Of a DNA stretch of 64,000 bases, positions 1 to 10,032 are shown piece by piece; within the stretch, counting starts at the first letter, position 1; each line of letters begins with the position of its first letter. Source of the stretch: Acephala macrosclerotiorum (Eukaryota; Ascomycota; Leotiomycetes; Helotiales; Mollisiaceae); contig MU119284.1 of NCBI GenBank assembly GCA_014904845.1, positions 124,001 through 188,000 of the forward strand, given 5' to 3'. The notes below the pieces were generated by a model. It had not been told where the DNA came from. It ran no database searches and worked only from the letters and a program-made list of their open reading frames with translations. The position numbers and the translations under genes are program-made.

Positions 1-3000
1 AATTTGCCAAACTACATGAGACTTTTGGAAATGACGAGAGTTTCCAGGTCGTGCTGAGCCTGGTTTATCAAGACATGCTCGAGTTTCATCGTCGAGCCTA
101 CAAATTCTTTCGAAGAAGAGCATGGCACATATTCTTTGACTCTTTGTGGAAAGGCTTTCAGTTTCGTTTTGGTGGTATTCTAAGCAATATAGCTGACCAC
201 AAGAAGCTCTTGATGCAGCAAGTGTTTGTCATCAATGTGACTGAAGCGAAACAGTGGCGGCTGAAGAATGAAGAAGAAGTCAAACGTGGAGAGAAATTGA
301 CAAGGGATGGCTGGTTCCACGATTCTATCTCATGGCTCAAAGTCACAGGTGTTCGTGAGGATGAACTGACCGAGTTGGGCGAAAAACGGCACGAGGGAAC
401 CTGCGAATGGGTCTTTGGCAATGCACTTTTCCACTCTTGGAAAGATGATGCCCACGGAGAACCTGTTCTCTGGGTCAAGGGCATTCCTGGAGCCGGTACC
501 TTTGCTATTCCACTGACTCTGGGACTTGGAATGATGCTGACGCAGTACAGGCAAGACAATTCTGAGCACTTATGTCATACAAAAGATGCAAGAAGAAGGT
601 GGATTTACCACTGCATACCACATTTGCAACAGTTATACAACAAACAAGAACCTCCAAGGCGAGATACTACGAAGTTTTGCAGCTCAGCTACTCCGGAGCA
701 ATCGGGAACTTGCAACGTACGTTCATGAGAACTACGCTAACAAGGGGCTCGAACCAGGCATACCAAAGCTCAAGAAGCTACTTCCGGAACTCTTGAGGAC
801 GATACCCAATGTGCGATTCATTATCGATGGTCTCGACGAATATCCAGAGTCCGAGCAGACGAAGATCTTGTCCGAACTAATTGCACTCACGAAAGAACCC
901 AATTGCCAGTGCAGAGTGCTGTTCTCTAACAGGGAGGGGAAGCATATAGACAGGGTTCTGGGTAGCAAACCAACGATATCTCTCAAAGATCAACATGCCG
1001 AGGTCTCAAAAGACATCGAGGTATATGTTCACTATGAGTTGGAGGAGCTTCGATCACGCTTTGGAGAACCTCTCATCAACAAAGTGCAACGGGTCATAGT
1101 CGAGCAAGCAAAAGGTGAAAATTCATACCCGTCGTTTCGGCCTCTCCTAATGAGATTTTAGGAATGTTTCTTTGGACTCGACTCGTGTTGAAAAGTCTCG
1201 AAGATTGTGGTAGTCGAAATGAACTCATGGATGCAATTAACACGCTTCCAGATGGTCTCGATGCAGCGTAAGGCTTCAGATATCTGAATACGGGAAGTTC
1301 TCTGACACAGATATAGATACGGTCGCATTCTCGAAAGAGTCATGAAAGACAAAAAGGAAGAGACTGCGAAAAAGGCTGTCCGTATATTGGAATGGATTGC
1401 ATGTTCGTTTCGTGTCATGAAAGTGCATGAAATCCAGGATGGCATCGTATTATTCACCAAGGACCTCGAGCTTAATGAAGGAAACAAATTATTAGATGAC
1501 AGTTTCTTGGACCTGTGTAAGCCAATGATTGAGCGAGGCTCTAAGAACACGGTGGATTTCGTACATTTCTCCGCCAAACAGTGTGTTGCTTCGTTCCATC
1601 CCATCGTCTAGGCTAATTCTACTGCAGATACATCCTGCGAGGAACGAGTGGTGTTGATGGTGGGAAAGATCCTTTCCTTTCTTACACCAGGGCACAGTAC
1701 GATCTTGCGTTCGCCTGCATGAGCTATATGAGGTCAACGATGAGGTTCATAGACGTCCAAACTACAGAGAATGAGCGCAGACTCCGAGTCTTGCGAGGGT
1801 TGCATGGACTCCACCATTATGCTAACGAATTCTGGTTTCAACACTTCTTGCAATACGCCAAGAGCAAAGATTATCCGGTGAACGATGACGAGCTAGACGA
1901 GTTCATTGAAGATCTCAGTGATTTCTGGAAGCACGATCCGGGTATTGGCGCCAAGCGTTTGAAGATTGATGATACGACTTCGGCAGACAGTATTGCAAAT
2001 CAACTTCAAGATCTTGCCGATATGCCACAGGCACATGATATGGGCCTTGATCTGTTGACCTTTCGAAGGTTTCTGTCACAAGAGAAATACAGCCATCTTA
2101 CCCCCGATAGTGAGTAGGAATATGACCTTGATGAGGAGCGCTAATATTATGATAGATCTTAAGAAAGAAGAAATTCATCACGATCCAACACATTTCAGCA
2201 AGATCAGCAAAGAATACCAAGAGATTGTGAGCTCGCTGATCGGTTGTACGGTGGACACGTTACCCGCAGGCGCAGAATTGACCGAGCTGGACAAATTCAA
2301 ACAAATCTACACCGACTCAGCATTCATCTGTCGCTACCGGGAATGTGATCGCTACTCCGATGGTTTCCCAACATCCGCCGAAAGAGATAGGCACGAACAA
2401 CTTCATACTAAGCCCCTTCGATGTGATGATCCAACATGTCACATGTGGAGTCGAGGGTTTACGAGCAAGACAGGATTGCTGAAGCACAACAGAAAATATC
2501 ACCCTTCCCCAGATGAGCTACCACTGCCAGACTTCGAGCCAAGAAAGGAACCAGAGGCACCTCCAGCTCCCGCACCTCCACCGCGCGCACCAGCTGCACC
2601 TCAGCAACAGCGAGCCGCTACTCCTCCTCCACAAGAGTCTTCCGAGTCGGAGGAGCCTGAGCCTGAAAAGACGGCACCCAAGAGGGGCAGGCAGAGTAGG
2701 GCAAAGAAGGGGAAGCCTGTGCACAAGTGTGACCGTTGCACGAAGGTATACTCGAGCAAGTCTTCCGAATAAAATTCAAGCTGATAAAATACAGATTTTC
2801 ACTCGAAATGAGGGTCTCGAGTAAGTCCCTTACCTTTCCCTCTAAGTCACCAGCTCTAACGTCACTTCAGACGACATAAGCTCAGTCATGAACCTCCGAA
2901 ATTTCACTGTCAGTACGAAGGTTGCGGACGGCAATTCTATCGCAAAGATCTGCTGGACCGACATGAAAACAGACAGTAGGCTAACACCATTAATCACAAA

Positions 3001-3219
3001 TATCAAGATGCTAACTGTTTCAGTGAAATAATGGCAGACAATTCCCAGATATCGAATGGCCCAAATACACTCGTCAACAACAGCGGAACCACTACGCCGC
3101 AGGTTGCAGACCCATTGCAATCATCGATGGCATCTATTTCAGTCAATTCACTTCTCAATGAGGCGCAAGGGACAGCAACGCAATCACCTTCTAGTATCGG
3201 AGAGGCCGCAGCGGGGTAA
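1..3219 (+). CDS. NLR-like NACHT protein with C-terminal C2H2 zinc fingers (5' end outside window)
   Basis: Putative STAND-class signalling ATPase of the fungal NLR type. The frame is open from base 3 with no start codon, so the 5' end lies upstream. By-eye exons: 3-495, 551-1114, 1162-1267, 1311-1580, 1628-2109, 2156-2745, 2795-2820, 2871-2975, 3024-3219. All phases agree and give at least 943 residues. Splicing rebuilds the Walker A motif GIPGAGKTILS across the first intron. Walker B is FIIDGLDEYPE, and a later segment reads VDFVHFSAKQYILRG, as in fungal NACHT proteins. The N-terminal segment (YKFFRRRAWHIFFDSLWKGF) resembles the region that precedes NACHT in many fungal NLR-like proteins. 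After a Pro/Ala-rich acidic linker come four C2H2-like fingers; the last two are canonical (CDRCTKIFTRNEGLERHKLSH is split by introns). A C2H2 C-terminus instead of ankyrin, WD40 or TPR repeats suggests nucleic-acid or protein binding (inference). Unspliced, the gene looks falsely fragmented. Confidence 0.85.
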
Positions 3220-3229
3220 TTTACCCCGC
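3211..3229. repeat. Perfect 9-bp inverted repeat overlapping the NLR stop codon
   Basis: GCGGGGTAA and its reverse complement TTACCCCGC are separated by a single T. The left arm contains the last codons and TAA stop of the NLR-C2H2 gene. The right arm reads TTTACCCCGCA, a string repeated at about 3452 (plus) and 41245 (minus), with near matches at 21070 and 59290. GCGGGG also fits the known CreA/Mig1-type consensus SYGGRG. It may be a binding site, or a 3' hairpin in the transcript. Confidence 0.5.
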
Positions 3230-3975
3230 ACTTTGGTATGTCAGTGCGGCACGCGATAATTGGTCATCTTCGTGCACCTTGTGACCACACTTGGTAAGGC
3301 AGCGGAAATATTGGAGGCCAAGATGAGTGGTTCGCAAGCAAAAGAGCCTCAAAAGAGTTGAAATTCGGAAAGACAGCAGTGTTGTCTGATCGAGCTCGCG
3401 ATGTTTGATTGGTTTGTCTGGTTTGACCGCACGCCGAGTACAGGTGCAGGTTTACCCCGCACACCTCCTCGCATAGTGTCTAAGGTTGAGCGATCCATTC
3501 ATATTTCGTCATTTCTGGTCTTTGGTAAATTCAAGGGATTTGAACTCTCAGTCCAGTTTGCGTCATTGATGAGTTTGGTGGTTCTAGATGCTAGTTTCGG
3601 CCTCCCAACCTCGTGACCTGGTTGAAGGGAGAAGGATGTCTCAAAGCATACCATATTGTCTTTCGTCACGTTCAAGGATAAATTCCACCATTTACCAGAT
3701 GGACGTTTCATGATAAAGCGTCAGATGAATGATTAGGTGCGATGAAGGGGGAACAAATTAAAGTCGTAGTCTTGTGCGTCCTAGTAATTATCCAAGCATG
3801 TTTCATTGATCTGTCTGGATCTGAGAGCTAGCAAACTCCAAGTCTATCCCTTTCCTACTCCCGCTATGCGATACCGAGTCCAAAACAAAACTGATGAAAA
3901 ATACACCCAAACTTTTTGCCCTCGAAACCAAGTTCTAAAAAATCATTGAAAAGAGTTCTGAACTGAATCGGTAAC
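3220..3975. other. Convergent intergenic region
   Basis: This is the space between the 3' ends of the NLR gene and the intradiol dioxygenase gene. Apart from the TTTACCCCGCA strings and the minus-strand composite repeat copy, I see no coding signal. The short open frames have no recognisable content. Confidence 0.6.
3311..3416 (-). repeat. Dispersed copy of the CCAAT/GAATTTC/GGCCTCCAA composite repeat
   Basis: Read on the minus strand, this copy has CCAAT (3412-3408), GAATTTCAAC (3366 downward) and GGCCTCCAA (3319-3311), in the same order as the copies at 17-20 kb. It lies in the convergent intergenic space after the NLR gene. Confidence 0.5.
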
Positions 3976-5109
3976 CTAGAACTTCTTCGCAACATAACCA
4001 TCGGCAGCATCCACAATAGTGGCCGCAGCGCGAACAGAAGAAGCAACCGAAACAGTCGGGATGACACCCATAGGATTGACAGTATTCCCGGAGGTGAGAA
4101 CAGAGTTCGAAGTGTTGACACCAACAGTGATATACCCAACAAGACCATCAGCAATAGTCTCGCCAAGAAGCTGAACAGAGATGATGGACGAGTACCCATC
4201 AGCATTCGCAACGCTGTACACGGAGTCCTCGGCATTGGTAGTGCGGTTCAGGGTCTCCAGGTGAGCAGAGTAAGGGTCCAGCTCATAGACAGAGTTGATG
4301 AGCGACTCGTTGAAGAAAAGTTGGCCGACGTGTTGGACACCGGCGGTGTTGTAGCTGTACTCGGCGGCGGACTTGCTGGTGACGTTTGTTTGGACTGTCA
4401 AATGGATGTGGGTGGATCGAGTGACGTAGTATCCTGGAAAGATGGTGAGGAATTCAGCCATGCCCTCGGAATTGGTGGACATGACGCCGCGGAGGAAGGT
4501 TTTCTCGTCGGTTGTGCCATCGGTTTGCTTGGTCCATCCATCTGAGAGTTCAGCGGTGTTGGGATCAATACCAGTGAAGCCAGAGTAGATACCGCTTGCG
4601 TTGCAGTGCCAGATCGTCAAGTATGCATTGGGAAGGGGTTCGCAAGTCTCGATGTCGATGACTCCAATGTCGAGGTACATGTCGACACCGGTTTGGTTTT
4701 CGCGCACATCGTGTCGGTAGATCTCCTCGTCGACAGCATATGGTCCGAAGATGGTGTCAGGTGCGAGAACGCAGGTGCTGAAACTCTGTTAGCAATAGTG
4801 ATACCAAGTATCAGAAGACAAGACTTACTCGTTCTGAATGGTGGAGTACACGTCTCGCTTCATCATGCTCATCTCATCACGACGGCCGAGGCGAGAGGCT
4901 TCAGCTTGGCGACGCTGGTAAAGGCTGGCTGCGCGCTTCTCTTGCATCTTCGCCTTCCTAGCTTCGATCTGAGCAGCGCAGTTGCTGCTTGAGCGGCCGA
5001 CAAGCTCATTGGCGACGTTGTCTTTAGTGATACGCTCAGGATGAGCAAGGACTGAAGATATGGAGGCAGCTCCGATGAGTGCGCTGATGAGCTGAGTTGA
5101 GAACTTCAT
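3976..5109 (-). CDS. Secreted intradiol ring-cleavage dioxygenase-like protein
   Basis: Predicted extracellular non-haem Fe(III) dioxygenase that would open catechol-type rings between the two hydroxyls. There are two exons, 5109-4829 and 4777-3976, with a 51-bp intron, giving 360 residues. The N-terminus is a signal peptide (MKFSTQLISALIGAASISSVLA), followed by a basic charged pro-like segment (KMQEKRAASLYQRR). The catalytic domain starts near FGPYAVDEE. Expected iron ligands are visible: Tyr158 (GIYSGF), Tyr211 in FPGYYVTR, and His217/His219 in STHIHLTV. Length and layout match the fungal secreted intradiol family rather than intracellular catechol 1,2-dioxygenases. Several N-x-S/T sites fit secretion. 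A TATATAAG box lies about 165 bp upstream. The substrate (lignin- or tannin-derived phenolics) is inferred from the family. An upstream in-frame ATG does not exist before the signal peptide, so the start is well placed. Confidence 0.88.
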
Positions 5110-5271
5110 ATTGATGATTGTGAAAAGGACTGAAATATTGAAATATAAAAAGAATGTTGAAATGAAGGAAGAGAGGGATACCGCGAAGGATATGATATGA
5201 GATGAGTCGAGATGAGAAGCTGTTGATGAGGATGAGGTTGAGTAGTGACAGAATGAAGGACTTCTCACCTT

Positions 5272-5279
5272 CTTATATA
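5272..5279 (-). promoter_or_regulatory. TATA-like box of the intradiol dioxygenase gene
   Basis: TATATAAG on the minus strand, about 165 bp before the ATG at 5109, with a purine-rich leader between. It is the only clear TATA-type element in this promoter. Confidence 0.4.
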
Positions 5280-6330
5280 CAGGAAAGGACTTGGGATGAA
5301 GGGCATAGGCTCATCCGAGAATACTCTCCTATCCACCTCCACAAGTCGTTCACCTTGTTAAGATACCATGAGGCTGAGTACCGTCGACGTGGTAGAAGTG
5401 GGTCATACTCAAAATACTTCGCCTCAGAGGACATCAAGGCCCATCTACGCAAAGACCTCAACGTGAACCGTTAACTAGACGCCGTTTCTTCGGTCCTTCC
5501 ACAAGTTTGAGACTGTACACGCAGGCAGATCCATGCCAAAAGTCATCAGAAATCAGGGTTCCTCATTCGTAGGCTGTTTGAAACAGATGTGGGGCAGCGA
5601 GGCTCAAATCATCTTTATTTACTAAGCGAGAACTTGGCGTTGGGGCAATTGTCCACATCAGTATCAGATGAACGAAGAAAGACTAGGATGTTGCGGTGAT
5701 TATGAGGTGACGCATGAGCCAAGAAGAAATGTCCACCCCCCTTTTTGCTACGTTGACGAACGCATGACGAATGAAAATCACGATAATTCGATGCCGTTTT
5801 TCAGCCTCAACAATCTCTGCTTGGCACACTTAGAATAGAGTCATGTTTCAAAGTATGCGAACCCTGCTGAAAAATTGAGGAAAACATTGGATGAAAGTGG
5901 TTGGTGGTCGGCAATGGCCGAATATGGGTAATATCCAGGGACATCATCTTGGCAGTACTGTTCATGCCTCTGGAAGGAATGACTTCGGACACGAGAAGTG
6001 AGAGATTGTGACAATGCACGATGGCCGTAAGCCATTGACGTCAAGATCCTTCAGTCTGCTCCTGGGTAGTCATGAGAACAGAGTCCTAAGTCAGCTTGGC
6101 CCGTGGCCCCTAAAACCATTCAATACCATTACGTACAGTACAAACACGAATTGCGACTAATTTTTTCCAAAGTCCAATGTACAATTCTCTTCAACCTCCG
6201 CGCTTACCTCCTCTTCGTTACTTCGCGGTTGTTGTAATTGACGCGCTCACAGTTGGACTGCAAGCCCTAATCACCCTCGTCGAAGGACCTATCTCCGAGA
6301 TGGTGGTAACCACATAATTCACCCTCGTCT
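5280..6330. other. Intergenic region upstream of the intradiol dioxygenase gene
   Basis: No open frame with recognisable content on either strand; no repeats or RNA genes noticed. Confidence 0.5.
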
Positions 6331-6332
6331 GT

Positions 6333-7108
6333 CTAGCAGTCGCCGAGAAGACAGCAGTCGAAGGCCCAACCTATCTCTCCATCAACACCGGCGCTTAACA
6401 GTGACGGAAGAAGCCGGAGTCGCAGAAGAAGTCGGCACCGTCCTCGGTGTACACTCGGTAAAGCTAGCCACAGTCGTAGTACTAGGCCCAGCGTGCGAGA
6501 GACAGTGGAAGTCACGAGATCGGTGATGATGCTGTGGAAGACTTCAAGGGTTGCGGAGCAAGCGTATGCGGTGCGAATAAAAGGGACGGCTTCGGTTTGG
6601 CTTAGGATGGAGTAGATTGTTCGTGTGAAGGCTGGACGCTGGGTCTGAGAGTATGTTGAGGTGATTGTGGTGTATACGCTGGCGCTAATGCTTCGGATGT
6701 TGTGCTTGGTGTGCTAACTGGTGTTGTTGAGGTTGTGGTCAGGCTTGGCGAAGTTGGGGCTTGGCGTCGCTCGAGGTCTTCGAGGATGTCGAGACCTGGT
6801 GGCTTCACACTGGTCGTGGCTGATGTCAAAGTTGTAGGGCTGGCAGCTGCAGTAACATTGACTGGTGCCACAATTGGAGAGTAAAGTGTAGTTGTGCAGT
6901 TGATGACCGAGTTTAGTGTCGATGTTCTCGAGTAGAGCGATTGGGTGTAGGTCGCAGAGACAGTGACAGCAGGAAGGGCAGGTGGAATCAATGTGGCGTA
7001 GAGAGTTGCTGTGACTGTCACAATCTCCGTTACTACCAGTTCATTATTGAGGTCTCGTCGAAGAGGAGTCGCCGCGACAAGGAGAATATGCAAGAATACG
7101 GAGAGCAA
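6333..7108 (-). pseudogene. Ser/Thr-rich, possibly secreted protein locus, uncertain or decayed
   Basis: The best minus-strand frame (7108-6602) reads a hydrophobic start (LLSVFLHILLVAATPL) followed by Thr/Ser-rich sequence with VTATLYATLIPPALP and STTPVSTPSTTSEAL, typical of secreted or wall-bound fungal proteins. There is no in-frame ATG before it; an in-frame stop lies about 36 bases upstream. Around 6675 the plausible sequence shifts frame (VYTTITSTYSQTQRP, then FTRTIYSILSQTEAV), and near 6480 it shifts again (SHAGPSTTTVASFTE). I found no convincing splice sites joining these. It is either a decayed gene or one with introns I failed to place. Function unknown. Confidence 0.3.
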
Positions 7109-7149
7109 TGTAAAGGATTTCGCCTTTGCAGGTCGTACAATTCAAGCAG

Positions 7150-8255
7150 GGATGTGAGATACTCAGGCTTGAGGACTTGGCGTGTTGTTGGGGGATCTCC
7201 GAAGTCTATATGTTACCTAAGAGTACTCTGGATGAACTACATGCTCTGAACGAAGAGATGGAACGACTCTGACAGCAAAAAGAGTTGCTTATCAAAAATG
7301 CAGCGATGGAATCTGGCAGTTCAGAATGTAAAGCTCATCGCTGCGAAACGGAGGCATTGCAGAAGACATTCTGATCATGCTAAAGGAACCATCTCCGGAA
7401 GATGTCCACACCAGCCCGCTGATAATCATTTCATGAGACGCTACTTGAATTGATCCCGCGACGAAATATAGTTGCAATAAAAGTGTGATAGACAAAACCC
7501 AAACCGCGAATGATAAGATGAAGCGAATGTAAAACCAACTGCCGAAGATATCGGACAACACTGGCCGTACCTAAAATGTTAGTCTAGATTGAAGAGATCT
7601 GGGTTGAAACGTTAAGTAAACATGACGGAATGAGGAGATTCCCTATAAAGCAAGAAGCTTTTTAGATTGAAGGCACCTGACAGGCTATGTGAATCTCCCA
7701 TGGATAAATGACGATTCGCGGGAAAAGATGCAGGGTCCCCACAACATCTCGCAGGAAGGCACACGTGATATCACGGGGTCGCCATCTTCCAGTCGACAGC
7801 AATCGAGGACGCGTTTGAAGCCATCCTGAGATAGAATATTGGTGAATTTCATGAAACGGGTGAAGAAACGGGTGAACGTCCAAGAGAGCAACTCCAAAAG
7901 AAAGTAAAAAGCTATCAATCAAGTAAAAACATGTGGAGATAAGGCAACAATACAATACTCTCATTGGTCAAATCCCGAGCATGATTGCGGCGAAGATGTC
8001 GGACCTCAGATTAGTTGGGGAGATCGAATGCATTCCATTATCACTGCTTGAAATAAAGCGAACTTCGTTCAGACTTGCACGAGATGAGGTTTTGTCACGC
8101 CGCCACACAGACTGTGATCGCCAGCTCGATGATCCTAGTCGTGCATTCGAAAAGAGTATATTCTTTTGACAGTTGTGTGCCTCGAGATATCCTCGAGGCT
8201 CCCGGCTACGGGATCGGATTATCAGTGCAATACTTGTACGCAGTATATCCTCTGG
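7150..8255. other. Intergenic region left of the hAT element
   Basis: No recognisable coding sequence. Short open frames at 7290-7960 on the minus strand have no family features. Confidence 0.45.
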
Positions 8256-8263
8256 ATTGAGAT

Positions 8264-8813
8264 CAGTGTTGGCCACAATATGAAGAAATATATATTGGGT
8301 AATATAGAGTCTCGAGTTATTATCGCGATATGAAGCTATTCATATCGTATCTGATATGATATGGGACTGCCATATCATATTTATCAGGTAATATATTGCC
8401 AATATGACGATATAAACGTTGAAAAGTGCTCAATTCAGCTAACAACTGTCAAATCGACCTCGCCGTCGCTTTCCCGCTCTGGGGGTTCTTCTGCTATATT
8501 TTCCATATTCTCAATACCGTCGTCGAGGGCCCCCACGATATTCAACCACGACTTCAAACACTCTATGGCCCGAATAACCTCAATTCCAAGACGATTCCGA
8601 CGGTCAGAAATAGTGATTTTTGGCGCCAGAGAGGACTTTCGAGCTCTCAACCTCTCTTCCACCCAATATAAACAATATGAAAAATATGCCAATTTCACCT
8701 AATATTGGCAATATGAAGCTGGATCATATCATATTTATCACGATATGACTTCGTCATATCATATTTATCTATCATGATAGATAAAATATATTGCCATATT
8801 GTGGCCCACACTG
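8264..8813 (-). mobile_element. Non-autonomous hAT-family element (550 bp) with 8-bp target duplication
   Basis: The ends are inverted repeats: left CAGTGTTGGCCACAATATG, right (reverse complement) CAGTGTGGGCCACAATATG, one mismatch in 19. The direct repeat ATTGAGAT flanks both sides exactly (8256-8263 and 8814-8821). An 8-bp duplication and CAGTG-type ends are the hallmarks of hAT elements. Subterminal regions are AT-rich and repeat CATATCATATTTATC three times, candidate transposase-binding sites. The GC-richer core retains a stretch resembling the C-terminus of a hAT transposase, so this is probably an internal-deletion derivative that needs transposase from elsewhere. The intact duplication suggests a fairly recent insertion. 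Confidence 0.85.
8435..8698 (-). pseudogene. Remnant of a hAT transposase C-terminus inside the element
   Basis: An 87-codon minus-strand frame contains APKITISDRRNRLG followed by IEVIRAIECLKSWL. This matches the pattern at the end of hAT transposases (a dimerisation-region tail of the form TxxRRNRL...E..ALxCLKSWL). No catalytic domain or DNA-binding BED finger is present. The remnant supports classing the 550-bp element as a deletion derivative. Confidence 0.55.
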
Positions 8814-8899
8814 ATTGAGATAAAAAATGACTGAGCAATGCTAGAACACTCTCTGTAAAACATGTTAATCACACCATCTCAGAGCTCGCTACAAGCCGA

Positions 8900-9852
8900 G
8901 CAAGCCCCGAATACCAAAACATGATGGAACGGCATCTCAAACAGTCTGTCGCTGCAGGAAAACGACAAAGTGACTTGGGCTTTAGCAGTCCTCGTGAAGC
9001 ATGGCCATACAGTGCGGAACAATTCGAGCTTCTTAACAAATTCGAACCCAACGATGTCCAGATCTTGGTAGATGAAATCGACGACCTGATCCGACTTCCA
9101 GATTAAGTCTTCGATATCAAACACTTAGGCATTCCGTATCCTCCATTCTTCCATCATCCAGGGAGAGGCTTGATACTGGAAGCTCTAGCCCATTAGGCTT
9201 GCCAACAGATGGTGAAATCAGATCAAGCGAATACATGGCCGTATCAGTCTACGAATCTGGAATGTGCCGTTTTGGTCATGTCACCGGCTGTCCTAGTGGT
9301 GACTACCACGATAAAGGATTCCTCACTGTCGAATACAACAATGCCACACTGTTAGTATCCCACGTTCGCGTCTTCCTTTCCTAGATGCTCGTTTGGGACG
9401 ACGGCTGCATTGACTCCGATCTTGGAGGGTACGCATTACTGGGCTTGAGTGTTCAAGAAGTGAAAGAACATTGGAAAGCAGTAGAGCAACGTATTGCGAC
9501 ATCAATTGCAGCGCACTAAGCTGCACGGAAGGAGTTCGATCCTCCACTCAAACAATATATCATTACTGGCGACCTAGGCCATGATTATGATCTCCATAGC
9601 GCAATCAGACGTGCACTCTGGACTTCGCTGAAATCTGATAATGTAAAAGAGCCGTTGAGAACGTATCGGGAGGATTGGAATCCGATGTTCATTCCTGCGA
9701 TTGGGGCGGCGACGTTGACGAAGGATTATAGAAATGCGCCGAAGCCGCTTGGCTGTTCTGAGCCGTTGAAATGTGGGGGTGTGAGAGAGGAAGTGCGTCG
9801 GAGCTCGATTGTGGAAAGCAAGGAGGAGGATGTTTTTCATGGTGAACTTTGA
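8900..9852 (+). pseudogene. Decayed gene for a conserved fungal protein, possibly of an actin/HSP70-like ATPase-fold family
   Basis: Coding-like sequence runs from about 8921 (MMERHLKQSVAAGKRQSD) through VFDIKHLGIPYPPFFHH and YMAVSVYESGMCRFGHVTG to YIITGDLGHDYDLHSAI and MFIPAIGAATLTKD, ending at the stop at 9850. It is broken by in-frame stops at 9104 (TAA), 9194 (TAG), 9382 (TAG) and 9517 (TAA), and by a frame change between 9196 and 9199. The stop at 9382 could lie in a shrunken intron. At least two stops are most simply C-to-T changes of Gln codons. The C-terminal pattern (GD..D..LHSAIR..., then PxFxxAxGAA) recalls a fungal family I believe has an actin/HSP70-like ATPase fold; that assignment is from memory and tentative. 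It sits right beside the hAT element. Confidence 0.6.
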
Positions 9853-10032
9853 TGAGCAAGGGGGGCCGATCCTAAGGAAACTCGGTCAATCGCTGTCTCA
9901 GGTCAGGATTCTCGCTCATCGCTGCTACTGATATCGATATTCATCATGTTATACCTTTATTCGGATCTAATCGTTCGACAATATAAGACCCGGCCTCTTC
10001 ATTCACATCCAACACGTGACCGAGACAACATC

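Noticed and set aside
496..2870. Apparent frameshifts and stop codons breaking the first NACHT gene
   Set aside because: Every break coincides with a 43-55 bp intron with GT..AG ends and correct phase. Splicing restores Walker A, the HFSAKQY segment and canonical zinc fingers.
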